This document shows, piece by piece, positions 8,272 to 17,079 of a DNA stretch of 64,000 nt; the first letter of the stretch is position 1; each line of letters starts with the position of its first letter. A program made the translations under genes and the position numbers. Below the pieces are notes generated by a model. It had not been told where the DNA came from and made no database searches. It saw only the letters and a list, made by a program, of their open reading frames with translations. Source of the stretch: Mesorhizobium ciceri WSM4083 (GTDB taxonomy: Bacteria > Pseudomonadota > Alphaproteobacteria > Rhizobiales > Rhizobiaceae); the NCBI RefSeq assembly GCF_000519305.1, contig NZ_JAFG01000004.1, positions 62,001 through 126,000 of the forward strand. Direction: 5' to 3'.

Positions 8272-8697
8272 TTACCGCGCTTTGCGCTTGCGGCCGAGGC
8301 CCATCTTCTTGGCAAGCTGTGACCGGGCAGCCGCATAGTTGGGTGCAACCATCGGATAGGTCGGGTCAAGGTTCCACTTTTCGCGATACTGGTCCGGTGT
8401 CAGGTCATAGTGGGTCATCAAATGGCGCTTCAGCGACTTGAACTTCTTGCCGTCTTCAAGGCAGACGATGTAGTCGTCATGAACCGACCGCTTCGGGTTG
8501 ACCGCCGGCTTCTGCTTGTCGGCAGGCGGCTGTTCGGCGGTTCCGCCCACACGCCCAAGCGCGGCATGGACATCGGATATCAGGTTCGGCAATTCGCCGA
8601 CCGGCACGGGATTGTTGCTGACATAGGCGGCCACCACATCGGCGGTCAATTCGATCAGCGCATCGCTGTTTCTGGAAGGTGTTTCGACAATATCCAT
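8272..8697 (-). CDS. mucR: MucR/Ros family zinc-finger transcriptional regulator
   Basis: A 141-residue DNA-binding regulator of the Ros/MucR family, which controls exopolysaccharide, motility and symbiosis genes and usually represses itself. The finger reads Cys79-x2-Asp82-x9-His92-x3-His96 ([19 protein letters not shown]), followed by the family block [20 protein letters not shown]. Asp in place of the second Cys is a known variant of prokaryotic fingers. The frame is open upstream to 8871, but the conserved [18 protein letters not shown] begins at 8697. The long AT-rich region upstream fits autoregulation. A terminator and a palindromic repeat follow. Confidence 0.9.
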   Translation of the reverse strand: MDIVETPSRNSDALIELTADVVAAYVSNNPVPVGELPNLISDVHAALGRVGGTAEQPPADKQKPAVNPKRSVHDDYIVCLEDGKKFKSLKRHLMTHYDLTPDQYREKWNLDPTYPMVAPNYAAARSQLAKKMGLGRKRKAR

Positions 8698-9137
8698 GGT
8701 CTTCGGGCCCCAACAAGAGTTACATCGATCTGCGCCCTTTTTTACAAGCAGGGCATCGCACGAATTTTGTGCAGGTAGAGTTTCTACGATTCGTGTCGCG
8801 GGCACATCAATGAGCGTGCAGATCAAGTAAGTCAATTCGCCCCTCGCGCTATATTGAACGATATTGATCAATTATTCCGCGATCAGCTTCAATCTTTCGT
8901 GCATTGTGTAATTTATCGATATTTCGCGCTCCTGTCGGCGACGGCTGACGTAACGTCAGATCGCCGTTACATTCGTGGCAACTCACGAAACGGGTTTTAA
9001 TGTTTGATCTTGCTTGGCTATCGCTCGAGCAATATTGGTTGTTCACATTTGTCCACAAAACCACAGGTTGCCGTGGTCATACACAAGCAATCAGGCGACA
9101 TGCCAGTCATCCAACCGGCTGATTGCCGCGGCGTCAA
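8698..9137. promoter_or_regulatory. Upstream region of mucR with perfect palindrome
   Basis: About 440 bp without a gene. It contains a perfect inverted repeat CTGACGT-A-ACGTCAG (8945-8959) flanked by further GGCGA/TCGCC arms, and several AT-rich tracts of the kind MucR proteins bind. The palindrome lies about 250 bp upstream of the mucR start and just beyond the 3' end of the SH3-like gene. Operator function is inferred from symmetry only. Confidence 0.45.
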
Positions 9138-9506
9138 TCAATGCGGGGTGATGTATTTGCCATAGGCCCAGCCGGTGACGAAATTGCCGTTCTGGGCCGG
9201 ATCATGCCAGACTTCGCACCAGCGATAGCGAATCTTTTGTTCCTGCTTCCATGCCGGCTGATTGGCGATGTCGAGCAGGTTTATTCCGCCGGTGCATCGG
9301 CCGGTCATCTGCAGAACGGTCCCGTTCGGATATCCCGCCTGCTTTTGGGATGTGCCCGAAGGGTATTTGCGTACATTGAGCGTGTCGCCGAACGGCACAT
9401 TGGCCACTTGCCAAGCCGCGAATACGGTCGCATGAGACTGGCCGACAAAGGCCAGAGTTAGTGAAGCAACGGCGAAAGCCGCAGCAGTCCGAGACCAAAT
9501 AGTCAT
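9138..9506 (-). CDS. Secreted SH3-like domain protein
   Basis: A 122-residue exported protein. Its signal peptide ends near SHA (about residue 27), then a bacterial SH3-like fold starts at AAWQVANVPFGDTLNVRKYPSG, a motif of SH3_3 domains. Two Cys residues (GRCTGG and RWCEVW) could form a disulfide. A strong GGGAGGAG ribosome site precedes two consecutive ATGs; the second (9506) has the better spacing. It probably acts in the periplasm or at the wall; no catalytic domain is fused. It stands alone, divergent from the oligopeptidase gene. Confidence 0.75.
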   Translation of the reverse strand: MTIWSRTAAAFAVASLTLAFVGQSHATVFAAWQVANVPFGDTLNVRKYPSGTSQKQAGYPNGTVLQMTGRCTGGINLLDIANQPAWKQEQKIRYRWCEVWHDPAQNGNFVTGWAYGKYITPH

Positions 9507-9621
9507 CATCTCTCCTCCCGGCTCATCTCCTGGAGCCGACACAATCCATACGCTCCGGCTCTTGAACCTGCCCTGATCGGGGTGTTCATTCGCCGTTCAA
9601 GATATTCTCCATTCGAGATGG

Positions 9622-9672
9622 TCCATTCAAGATACTGGCCCATTGAAGATACTGGCCCATTGAAGATACTGG
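9622..9672 (+). repeat. 17-bp tandem repeat, three copies
   Basis: Three head-to-tail units of CCCATTGAAGATACTGG (9622-9638 with two mismatches, then 9639-9655 and 9656-9672 identical), with a decayed copy just upstream (9607-9620). The array ends 14 bp before the oligopeptidase start codon, so it lies in the 5' leader or promoter. Confidence 0.9.
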
Positions 9673-9686
9673 CAAAGCGAGACGCA

Positions 9687-11810
9687 ATGACCAAGACCTC
9701 CATATTTCCGATCGTCAGCCCGCCAACGCCCGAGAAGCGGCCGGTTTCCGACACGCATCACGGCATCACGCGAACCGATGACTATGCCTGGCTGCGGGCC
9801 GACAATTGGCAGGAGATGTTCCGCGACCCGTCATTGCTCGATGCCGGGATCCGCGCAGAACTCGAGGCGGAGAATGCCTACCAGTCGAAGCTGATGGCCG
9901 ACACGGTCGAACTGCAAAAGCAGCTTTTCAAGGAGATGAAGGGCCGTATCAAGGAAGACGATTCTTCCGTGCCAATGAAGGATGGACCCTATGCCTATGG
10001 CTCGTCCTTCAAGCTTGGCGGCGAGCAGCCGCGCTATTTCCGCATGTCGCGAGACGGCGGTGCCGAGCATATCCTGCTCGATGGCGACGCGGAGGCCGCG
10101 GGCAAGGCCTATTTCCGTCTTGGCGGCGTCGACCATTCGGCCGACCACGCAAGGCTGCTGTGGGCATTCGACGACAAGGGCTCCGAATTCTACACGCTTC
10201 GCGTTCGTGACCTTGCCGACGGCAGGGAACTTGCGGACCAGATTCCCGACACCGGCGGTTCAGGTGTCTGGAACGCCGGCAATGACGGCTTCTTCTATAC
10301 ACGTCTTGACCCCAACCACCGTCCATCAAAGGTGCTGTTCCATGCGCTTGGCGACAGCCCGCAAAGCGACCGGCTGATCTATGAGGAAACCGATCCCGGC
10401 TTCTTCATGAATGTCGACGGCACCCGCAACAACGAGTGGATCATGATCGGCATCAACGATCACGAGACCTCGGAATACCGCCTGATGCGCGCCGACGATC
10501 CGTTTGCCGAACCGAAACTGGTATCACCACGCGAGATTGGCCTTCAGTACGAGCTGGAAGAAGGCGGCGATATCTTCTTCATCCTGACCAATGCCGATGG
10601 CGCCAAGGACTTCAAGATCATGACGGCACCAGCGAGCGATCCCGTGCGCGCCAACTGGCAGGAACTGGTGCCGCACGAGCCCGGCCGGCTGATCCTGTCG
10701 GTGATCGGCTTCAGGGACCACATGGTCCGGCTCGAACGCAAGGAAGGCCTGCCGCGCATTGTGGTGCGCGACCGTATTAGCGGCGAGGAGCATCTTCTGT
10801 CCCTCGACGAGGAGGCCTTCTCGCTCGGCCTGTCGGGTTCCTATGAATACGACACCGAGATCATGCGCTTTTCCTACTCGTCGATGACGACGCCGGCCCA
10901 GGTGTTCGACTACAATATGCGCACCCGCGAGCGGGTGCTGCTGAAGACCCAGGAAGTGCCGTCCGGCCATGACGCGGACCACTATGTCACGCGGCGACTG
11001 ATGGCGCCGGCCAGCGATGGCGAACTGGTGCCGATCTCGCTTTTGCACCATCGCGACACGCCGCTGGACGGATCCGCGCCTTGCCTGCTCTACGGCTACG
11101 GCTCCTATGGCATCACCGTGCCGGCCGCCTTCAACACCAACTGGTTCTCGCTGGTCGATCGTGGCTTTGTCTTCGCCATCGCTCACGTTCGCGGCGGCAA
11201 GGACAAGGGCTATGGCTGGTACGATGACGGCAAGCGGGAGAACAAGATGAATACATTCACCGATTTCATCGCCGTCGCGCGCCATCTGGTCACCGAGCGC
11301 TACACCGCGCATGACCGCATCGTCGCGCAGGGCGGTTCGGCCGGCGGCATGCTGATGGGCGCCATCGCCAACATGGCGCCGGATTGCTTCGGCGGCATCG
11401 TCGCCGAGGTTCCTTTCGTCGACGTGCTCACCACAATGCTCGACGCAACACTGCCGCTGACGCCGCCGGAATGGCCTGAATGGGGCAATCCGATCGCATC
11501 CGCCGACGACTACCGAAACATCGCTGCCTACTCGCCCTATGACAATGTCGGAGCACTCGACTATCCGCCGATCCTGGCGCTCGCCGGTCTCACCGATCCG
11601 CGCGTCACCTATTGGGAACCGGCCAAATGGGTGGCACGGCTGCGCGATCGCAAGAGCGGCGACAATCCGGTTTTGTTCAAGATCAACATGGATTCCGGCC
11701 ATGCCGGCGCTTCCGGCCGGTTTTCGCGGCTGGAAGAGATCGCCTACACCTATTCCTTCGCGCTGAAAGTGATGGGCAAGGCGCAGCTTGCAGGAGCAAC
11801 CAACAAATGA
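9687..11810 (+). CDS. ptrB: Oligopeptidase B (S9 family serine peptidase)
   Basis: A 707-residue cytoplasmic prolyl-oligopeptidase family enzyme that cleaves short peptides after basic residues. An N-terminal beta-propeller covers about residues 70-420. The C-terminal alpha/beta hydrolase domain has nucleophile Ser551 in GGSAGG, the acid in LTDPRVTYWEP and the His in DSGHAGASGR. Length and motifs are typical of the family. The frame extends upstream to 9582, but that would translate the tandem repeat; MTKTSIFPIVSPPTPEKRP at 9687 matches the family start. The stop overlaps the lysE start (ATGA). Confidence 0.9.
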   Translation: MTKTSIFPIVSPPTPEKRPVSDTHHGITRTDDYAWLRADNWQEMFRDPSLLDAGIRAELEAENAYQSKLMADTVELQKQLFKEMKGRIKEDDSSVPMKDGPYAYGSSFKLGGEQPRYFRMSRDGGAEHILLDGDAEAAGKAYFRLGGVDHSADHARLLWAFDDKGSEFYTLRVRDLADGRELADQIPDTGGSGVWNAGNDGFFYTRLDPNHRPSKVLFHALGDSPQSDRLIYEETDPGFFMNVDGTRNNEWIMIGINDHETSEYRLMRADDPFAEPKLVSPREIGLQYELEEGGDIFFILTNADGAKDFKIMTAPASDPVRANWQELVPHEPGRLILSVIGFRDHMVRLERKEGLPRIVVRDRISGEEHLLSLDEEAFSLGLSGSYEYDTEIMRFSYSSMTTPAQVFDYNMRTRERVLLKTQEVPSGHDADHYVTRRLMAPASDGELVPISLLHHRDTPLDGSAPCLLYGYGSYGITVPAAFNTNWFSLVDRGFVFAIAHVRGGKDKGYGWYDDGKRENKMNTFTDFIAVARHLVTERYTAHDRIVAQGGSAGGMLMGAIANMAPDCFGGIVAEVPFVDVLTTMLDATLPLTPPEWPEWGNPIASADDYRNIAAYSPYDNVGALDYPPILALAGLTDPRVTYWEPAKWVARLRDRKSGDNPVLFKINMDSGHAGASGRFSRLEEIAYTYSFALKVMGKAQLAGATNK

Positions 11811-12433
11811 TCGACCTCACCACCCTGATCGCTTACATCGCGGTCGTGCTCGGCTTCGTCTTCATTCCAGGTCCCGCCACCCTGCTGACGATCGCCCGGG
11901 CAACGAGTTCCGGAACCAGGGTCGGCATCGCGACGGGCGCCGGGATCGCTGCCGGCGATGTCTTTCACACCGTTATGGCGATGATCGGCATATCGGCGAT
12001 CATCGCCGCGTCGGCGACGCTGTTCAGCGTCATCAAGTACGTCGGCGCGGCCTACCTGATCTATCTCGGCATTCGCGCGATCATGGAGAAAACACCGGCC
12101 AATCCGGCTGCTGGCGCGCTTGCGATCTCTGCCGGCACGGCGTTTCGACAGGCTGTCCTGACCGAAGCGCTCAACCCCAAGACCGCTCTGTTCTTCCTCG
12201 CCTTCCTGCCTCAGTTCGTGCGGCCTGAAAACGGAACGGTGATGCTTCAGATGGCCGCGTTGGGGGTCATCTTCGTCGTACTGGGCCTTCTCAGCACGGT
12301 CGTCTTTGCCGTGAGCGCTGGCCGGCTCGGCACGTTCCTGCGCCGAAATCCGTCGGTGCTACGATGGCAGGGCAAAGTTGTCGGCGGCATCTATTGCGCT
12401 TTGGGCGTCCGTCTGGCCCTGCAGCAACGCTGA
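11807..12433 (+). CDS. LysE/RhtB family amino-acid exporter
   Basis: A 208-residue inner-membrane exporter with about six transmembrane helices. It carries the family signature near the N-terminus (FIPGPATLLTIARATSSG) and the TEALNPKTALFFLAFLPQF block in the middle. Substrate is unknown; relatives export lysine, threonine, homoserine or other small metabolites. ATG 11807 overlaps the oligopeptidase stop and is preceded by CAGGAG, so the two are translationally coupled. A link between peptide degradation and export of surplus amino acids is plausible. Confidence 0.88.
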   Translation: MIDLTTLIAYIAVVLGFVFIPGPATLLTIARATSSGTRVGIATGAGIAAGDVFHTVMAMIGISAIIAASATLFSVIKYVGAAYLIYLGIRAIMEKTPANPAAGALAISAGTAFRQAVLTEALNPKTALFFLAFLPQFVRPENGTVMLQMAALGVIFVVLGLLSTVVFAVSAGRLGTFLRRNPSVLRWQGKVVGGIYCALGVRLALQQR

Positions 12434-12591
12434 CTCCAGACGATGGTCGACGCGCCCTTGCCGGAGGGCTGGGTGATCAGGATTTTTTGAAGTTGCCGTT
12501 GATCATTTTCACTCGCTATTGCGATGATCGCGCGCTACCCAGTGCGCGGCTTTTCCCGGCCTGACAGCCTCCAATCGCGTAAAGGTCCATT

Positions 12592-12999
12592 ATGCTGCTC
12601 GTCGACGTCTATCTCGACAAATCCGCCATCCAGGGAATCGGCGTCTTTGCCAAGAAGCACATTCCTCGCGGTACTCTGATCTGGAAGCTGGACCCAAGGT
12701 TCGATCGGCTCATCGAGGTCGAGACTTATGAGCGCGCGGCCGGCCCGGTGAAGAGCTATCTTGATCGCTACTCCTATCCCGACCGCCGCGATCCGAACTA
12801 CATCGTCTTCGAAGCCGACGACGCGCGCTACATGAACCATGCCGACGAGCCGAACTGCGACGTCTCCTCACCCGAGGAGAGCTTTGCGCTGCGCGACATC
12901 GCGCCCGGCGAAGAGCTGACCTGCAACTACAACCATTTCTTCGAAACGGGCTTCGATTTTCTCGGTGACCGCCACCTGTCATCCGCGGACTCGGTCTAG
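12592..12999 (+). CDS. SET domain-containing protein
   Basis: A 135-residue compact SET-domain protein, the fold of lysine methyltransferases. Motifs are GIGVFAKKHIPRGTLIW (start of the fold), RYMNHADEPNC (the NH-N motif that forms the SAM pocket) and GEELTCNY. Bacterial stand-alone SET proteins of this size are common in rhizobia; their substrates are mostly unknown. It stands alone with about 160 bp upstream, and a palindromic repeat begins directly after its stop. Confidence 0.85.
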   Translation: MLLVDVYLDKSAIQGIGVFAKKHIPRGTLIWKLDPRFDRLIEVETYERAAGPVKSYLDRYSYPDRRDPNYIVFEADDARYMNHADEPNCDVSSPEESFALRDIAPGEELTCNYNHFFETGFDFLGDRHLSSADSV

Positions 13000-13002
13000 G
13001 GG

Positions 13003-13124
13003 CAATTCCAGGAAAAGTGTGAAGCGGTTTTCCCGGGAAAACGCATAGGGTTTTCCCTTGGGAATTGCGTCAAAACAAAGAGTTAGAGAAGATCGCCGTT
13101 TCCGTGAAACGATGAAATGCTCTA
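13003..13124 (+). repeat. Palindromic intergenic repeat, partner of 8189-8262
   Basis: The core at 13003-13077 contains a perfect 16-bp palindrome GTTTTCCCGGGAAAAC (13027-13042) inside outer arms CAATTCC and GGAATTG. The core is nearly identical to the reverse complement of 8189-8262. It continues into a second conserved-looking module ending GATGAAATGCTCTAG at the 3' end of the cytochrome gene. It is a mosaic repeat of rhizobial type. Confidence 0.78.
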
Positions 13125-14072
13125 GTTCGCCGTCTTCTTGCGGGCCGGATAGCCGTTTGGATGCGCCGGGATCGCCTTCAGATAAGCGGCGATGGACGCA
13201 CGGTCCTGCGGCGTCAGTTCGGCCATGTTCCGCTGGACGTCGACCATGGCGCCGCCGACGGAATCGAAATCTGGCGTGAACCCGGTTTCGAGATAGTTGG
13301 CGATGTCAGCCTCCGACCAGTTGCCCAGACCGCCCTCGCCCGACGTGATGTTCGGCACGACGCCGCTGCCTTCGGCGGCCACGGCGCCCGCCAGCCACTC
13401 GTTCTTCTTCGTACCGCCCGCAAGATCGCGCGGCGTGTGGCATTCGCCGCAGTGGCCTGGCCCCTCGACCAGGTAGCGGCCTGATATCACCGGATCAGGC
13501 GTACCCTGGGGGAAGGCAACGACCGGCTGATCGCTGAGGTAAAGCAGTTTCCACAGGCCGATGCCGCGGCGGATGTTGAAGGGGAAACCGAGCGAATTTG
13601 CAGGCGCCTTGCCGGCGACGGCCGGCAGCGTCTTGAGGAAGGCATAGAGATCGGCAATGTCGGCCGGATTCATGCGCGCGTAGGACGCATAGGGAAACGC
13701 CGGATAGAAGTGCTCGCCCGACGGCGACACGCCCTTCATCATGGCGTTGGCGAGGTCCTCGGCCGACCATGCGCCGATGCCGTCCTTGGGATCTTGCGAA
13801 ATGTTGGGCGGCACGAAGGTTCCGAACGGCGTCTTGAGTTCGAGGCCGCCCACGAGTTGAAGCCGGGCGTCGCCCTGCGAGCCCGGCTTTGCATGGCAGG
13901 ATGTGCAACCGCCGGCATAAAAGATGCGCTTGCCCCTGGCTGCGTCGCCAGGACCGAGCTTGGCCAGGGTTTCCCTGTCGAGCCTCACCGGCGCCGACAG
14001 GACCCACCCGGCAACCGCGCCGACGCCGCCCAGAACGATGACGGCGCCGACAAGTTTTTTCAGCCATGCCAT
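13122..14072 (-). CDS. Membrane-anchored diheme cytochrome c
   Basis: A 316-residue diheme c-type cytochrome facing the periplasm. One N-terminal anchor helix (residues 8-25) is followed by two haem sites: CTSCH (residues 56-60) and CGECH (near residue 207). The layout matches the cytochrome c subunits of membrane dehydrogenases or electron-transfer mediators. It lies 9 bp downstream of a cytochrome c-prime gene on the same strand, so the two probably form one redox module. No dehydrogenase gene is adjacent, so the electron donor is unknown. Confidence 0.88.
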   Translation of the reverse strand: MAWLKKLVGAVIVLGGVGAVAGWVLSAPVRLDRETLAKLGPGDAARGKRIFYAGGCTSCHAKPGSQGDARLQLVGGLELKTPFGTFVPPNISQDPKDGIGAWSAEDLANAMMKGVSPSGEHFYPAFPYASYARMNPADIADLYAFLKTLPAVAGKAPANSLGFPFNIRRGIGLWKLLYLSDQPVVAFPQGTPDPVISGRYLVEGPGHCGECHTPRDLAGGTKKNEWLAGAVAAEGSGVVPNITSGEGGLGNWSEADIANYLETGFTPDFDSVGGAMVDVQRNMAELTPQDRASIAAYLKAIPAHPNGYPARKKTAN

Positions 14073-14081
14073 GGCTGGCGA

Positions 14082-14519
14082 TCAGCCCTTCTTGATTCTG
14101 TAGCCTTGATGGCAAGTGCCACAATCGGAGCCGATAGCGCCGACTTGCGCCTTCAGCGCGTCGGCATCGGCGGGAGCCGCTGCGACCGCAGCCTTGACGT
14201 CGGCGAGATATTTGTCCTCGGCTGCCTTGAAGCCAGCCATGTCTTCCCAGATCTTCGGCGAGGCCGTGGTGTCGCCGGTGTCGCTGCCGGCCGGGAACAG
14301 TGCATCGGCATCGAATTTTTCCGCATTCGCCTGCAACGCCTGAAGTTGCGTCAGCACGGCCGCCGCATCAAAGGGCTCCTCGCCCTTGACCACTTTCGAC
14401 AGGCCGCCGACGATCTTTCCACGCTCCTTCATCAGTGCCTGCCGGTCGAGGATCGGGTCGGCAAAGGCCGCCGAGACCGCGAGTGCGAGCATAGAGATGG
14501 CGATGACAAGCTTTCTCAT
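14082..14519 (-). CDS. Cytochrome c-prime
   Basis: A 145-residue periplasmic cytochrome c-prime: a signal peptide of about 20 residues (cut after AFA), a four-helix-bundle body and a single haem site CGTCH at residues 133-137, very near the C-terminus as in this family. These proteins bind NO and may protect against nitrosative stress. A GGAG ribosome site precedes the start. It is the first gene of a two-gene unit with the diheme cytochrome. Confidence 0.88.
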   Translation of the reverse strand: MRKLVIAISMLALAVSAAFADPILDRQALMKERGKIVGGLSKVVKGEEPFDAAAVLTQLQALQANAEKFDADALFPAGSDTGDTTASPKIWEDMAGFKAAEDKYLADVKAAVAAAPADADALKAQVGAIGSDCGTCHQGYRIKKG

Positions 14520-14630
14520 TCAATTGGCTCCATGATGAAGGCATTTCGGGACAGGACGTTAACGGATGCTACAGAGGGGAAATTCCCTTCCCCTGATGAT
14601 TTTTGCCGGACCTTTGCTCTTACGGGACGC

Positions 14631-14662
14631 AGAAAAGAAAAGCCCCGGGTGATACCGGGGCT
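14631..14662 (-). terminator. Rho-independent terminator of the superoxide dismutase gene
   Basis: A perfect stem AGCCCCGG/CCGGGGCT (14641-14662) with a 6-base loop, followed on the minus strand by TTTCTTTTCT. It lies 12 bp after the dismutase stop codon. Confidence 0.85.
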
Positions 14663-14674
14663 TCTGGAAATCGA

Positions 14675-15274
14675 TCACTTCGCCTTTTCGTACAATTCCA
14701 GCACGTGATCCCAATTGATCAGGCTGTCGACGAACGCTTCGAGATATTTCGGACGGGCGTTGCGATAGTCGATGTAGTAGGAGTGCTCCCAGACATCGAC
14801 GCCAAGGATCGGCGACGCGCCATGGACGAGCGGGTTTTCGCCGTTCGGCGTCTTGGAGATCGCCAGCTTGCCGTCCTTGACCGAAACCCAGGCCCAGCCG
14901 GAACCGAACTGGGTCGTGCCGGCGGCAATGAAGTCGGCCTTGAACTTGTCGTAGCCACCGAGATCGCTATCGACTGCCTTCTGCAAGGCGCCCGGCAGCT
15001 TGTTGCCGCCGCCGCCTTTCTTCATCCACTTCCAGAAATGGATGTGGTTGTAGTGCTGGGCGGCATTGTTGAAGAGGCCGGCATTCTTGCCGAACGACTG
15101 CTTGACCACCTCTTCGACCGACAGATCGCCCAAGCCGGCCTCGGCGGCGAGCTTGTTGCCGTTATCGACATACGCCTTGTGGTGCTTGTCGTGGTGATAT
15201 TCCAGCGTCTCTTTCGACATGTAAGGCTGCAGGGCCTCATAGTCGTAAGGCAGAGCGGGCAATTCAAAAGCCAT
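14675..15274 (-). CDS. sodB: Fe/Mn superoxide dismutase
   Basis: A 199-residue cytoplasmic superoxide dismutase. Metal ligands are visible: the His in YHHDKHHKAYV, the His in QHYNHIHFW, and Asp and His in GVDVWEHSYYIDY. Gln in NNAAQHYNH is the second-sphere residue typical of the iron type; metal choice cannot be fixed from sequence alone. The frame is open far upstream, but the family start MAFELPALPYDYEAL at 15274 follows a GAGGGAG site. A strong terminator follows. It is monocistronic. Confidence 0.95.
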   Translation of the reverse strand: MAFELPALPYDYEALQPYMSKETLEYHHDKHHKAYVDNGNKLAAEAGLGDLSVEEVVKQSFGKNAGLFNNAAQHYNHIHFWKWMKKGGGGNKLPGALQKAVDSDLGGYDKFKADFIAAGTTQFGSGWAWVSVKDGKLAISKTPNGENPLVHGASPILGVDVWEHSYYIDYRNARPKYLEAFVDSLINWDHVLELYEKAK

Positions 15275-15380
15275 GGATAGTACTCCCTCGTGGAAAAATC
15301 CGGTGTCGATACCGGAGTAAGATAGGTCTGGAATGGGTTGGGACAACTCCGGATGAAGCGTCGATTGCCTTTTTATCCGC

Positions 15381-16262
15381 TCAAGCGGCGGAAGTCGAAT
15401 GCGCCCAAGCCCAATAGAGTTCGCGCGCCTTTTTGGCCACCGGCCCAGGTTGCAGATTGCGATCCTCGATACGCGTGACCGGCACCACCTTGGAATGGTT
15501 CCCGGTCGAAAAAATTTCGTCCGCTTCGAGGAAATCGCGCACCGACAGCGTCTTTTCCGTAGTCTTGAACCCATACTCGCCAAGCAGCGTTATGGTGCGC
15601 GAGCGGGTGATGCCGGACAGGAAGGTGCCGTTCGGCGCAGGCGTAAAGACGTGACCGTCCTTGACCAGGAAGATGTTCGAGGTTCCGGTCTCGGCGACGT
15701 TGCCCAGCATGTCGAGCACCATCGCATTGTCGAAGCCGCGCATCTTGGCTTCGAGAATGGCCCGACCGTTGTTGGGGTAAAGGCAGCCGGCCTTGGCGTT
15801 GGTCGGCATGGTTTCGATGGTCGGACGCCGGAACGGCGACACGGTCACCGAAAAGCCGGTCGCCGGAATCATCGGTGATTCATAGAGGCAAAGGCAGAAG
15901 CGGGTCGAGGCGGGATCGGCCGGCACGCCCATATAGCCGCCATGCTCGGCCCAGTACATCGGCCTGATGTAGACCGCCGTCTTGCCGTCGAACTTCTTCA
16001 ACCCATCCCATGTCAGCCCGACGATCTTGTCGGCGGTCATGTTCGGCTTGAGGCCGAGCGCGATCGCCGAGGAATTCACCCTGGCGGCATGAAGATCGAG
16101 GTCGGGGGCAACACCTTCGAACCAGCGGCCACCGTCGAACACGCTGGTGCCGAGCCACATGGCGTGGCTGCGCGGCCCCAGAATGGCGACGTTGCCCTCG
16201 TGCCAATCACCATCGACGAAAGTCCATGTCGCGGATTGCGCCGCAGCCGCCAGTGTCATCAT
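15381..16262 (-). CDS. Branched-chain amino-acid aminotransferase
   Basis: A 293-residue PLP-dependent class IV aminotransferase, probably acting on leucine, isoleucine and valine or their 2-oxo acids. It shows GTSVFDGGRWFEG near the N-terminus, the PLP-lysine region NAKAGCLYPNNGRAILEA and the GNVAETGTSNIF phosphate-cup motif. I start at the ATG at 16262 (MMTLAAAAQ); the track of open codons extends 12 residues further. Rhizobia usually carry several such enzymes, so its exact substrate preference is open. It lies 106 bp upstream of sodB and is divergent from the dehalogenase gene. Confidence 0.87.
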   Translation of the reverse strand: MMTLAAAAQSATWTFVDGDWHEGNVAILGPRSHAMWLGTSVFDGGRWFEGVAPDLDLHAARVNSSAIALGLKPNMTADKIVGLTWDGLKKFDGKTAVYIRPMYWAEHGGYMGVPADPASTRFCLCLYESPMIPATGFSVTVSPFRRPTIETMPTNAKAGCLYPNNGRAILEAKMRGFDNAMVLDMLGNVAETGTSNIFLVKDGHVFTPAPNGTFLSGITRSRTITLLGEYGFKTTEKTLSVRDFLEADEIFSTGNHSKVVPVTRIEDRNLQPGPVAKKARELYWAWAHSTSAA

Positions 16263-16416
16263 GTCGTCCCGTCTTAATCGGTCTCGTATGACAGCCATTG
16301 GAAGATGCTTTGGCGGGCGCCGTCAACCGGCATCATGGAGTTTTGTTGAGGCCAGTGCCGGGGCGCAATACAATCAACGCTTGCACCTTGTCGCACCTGC
16401 CCTCAAAACTGCTGTC

Positions 16417-17079
16417 ATGCAATACGCCGCCTATGTCTTCGACGCCTATGGCACGCTGTTCGACGTGCATGCCGCCGTGCGCCGTCATGCCGACCGGATC
16501 GGGCCGGACGGCCAATTGCTGTCCGAGATCTGGCGCGCCAAGCAGCTCGAATATTCCTGGGTGCGCACGCTGATGGGCGCCTATGCCGATTTCTGGCAAC
16601 TGACCGAACAGGCGCTCGATTTCGCCTTGCGCAAGGTTCCCTCGGCCGACCCCGGTCTCAAGGCGATATTGCTGGATGCCTACTGGCGGCTGGATTGCTA
16701 TCCAGAAGTGCCGGCCGTGCTCAAGGCGCTCAAGGCTTCGGGAGCGAGGCTGGCGATCCTGTCCAACGGCTCGCCCGAAATGCTGCAGGCGGCGGTCAAA
16801 TCCGCCGCGCTCGACCAGGTTCTGGATGACATCTATTCCGTGGACAGGGTGCGGCGCTTCAAGACCGACCCGGCGGTCTACGACATGGTCGCCACCGGCT
16901 GGCGCCTCTACCCCGGCGCGGTTTCCTTCCAGTCCTCCAATCGCTGGGACATTGCAGGCGCCACCAAATTCGGCTTTCGCACGGTGTGGATCAACCGTTC
17001 CAATCAGCCCGAAGAATACCGGGACTTCCCGCCGGCCCTTATCCTGCCGTCACTCGAAGCCCTTGTGCCCGGCAGCTAG
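16417..17079 (+). CDS. Haloacid dehalogenase, type II
   Basis: A 220-residue HAD-superfamily enzyme of the L-2-haloacid dehalogenase class, which hydrolyses 2-halo-carboxylic acids to 2-hydroxy acids. Nucleophile Asp9 is in VFDAYGTLFDV, followed by LSNGSPEMLQ (motif II), FKTDP with the conserved Lys (motif III) and SSNRWDIAGA (motif IV region). The short cap helices around residues 35-70 fit type II enzymes. The physiological substrate may not be halogenated. Start at ATG 16417; the frame upstream overlaps the divergent aminotransferase gene and was rejected. Confidence 0.88.
   Translation: MQYAAYVFDAYGTLFDVHAAVRRHADRIGPDGQLLSEIWRAKQLEYSWVRTLMGAYADFWQLTEQALDFALRKVPSADPGLKAILLDAYWRLDCYPEVPAVLKALKASGARLAILSNGSPEMLQAAVKSAALDQVLDDIYSVDRVRRFKTDPAVYDMVATGWRLYPGAVSFQSSNRWDIAGATKFGFRTVWINRSNQPEEYRDFPPALILPSLEALVPGS

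Noticed and set aside
9582-9686. N-terminal extension of oligopeptidase B
   Set aside because: It would translate the 17-bp tandem repeat, and the family start matches the ATG at 9687.
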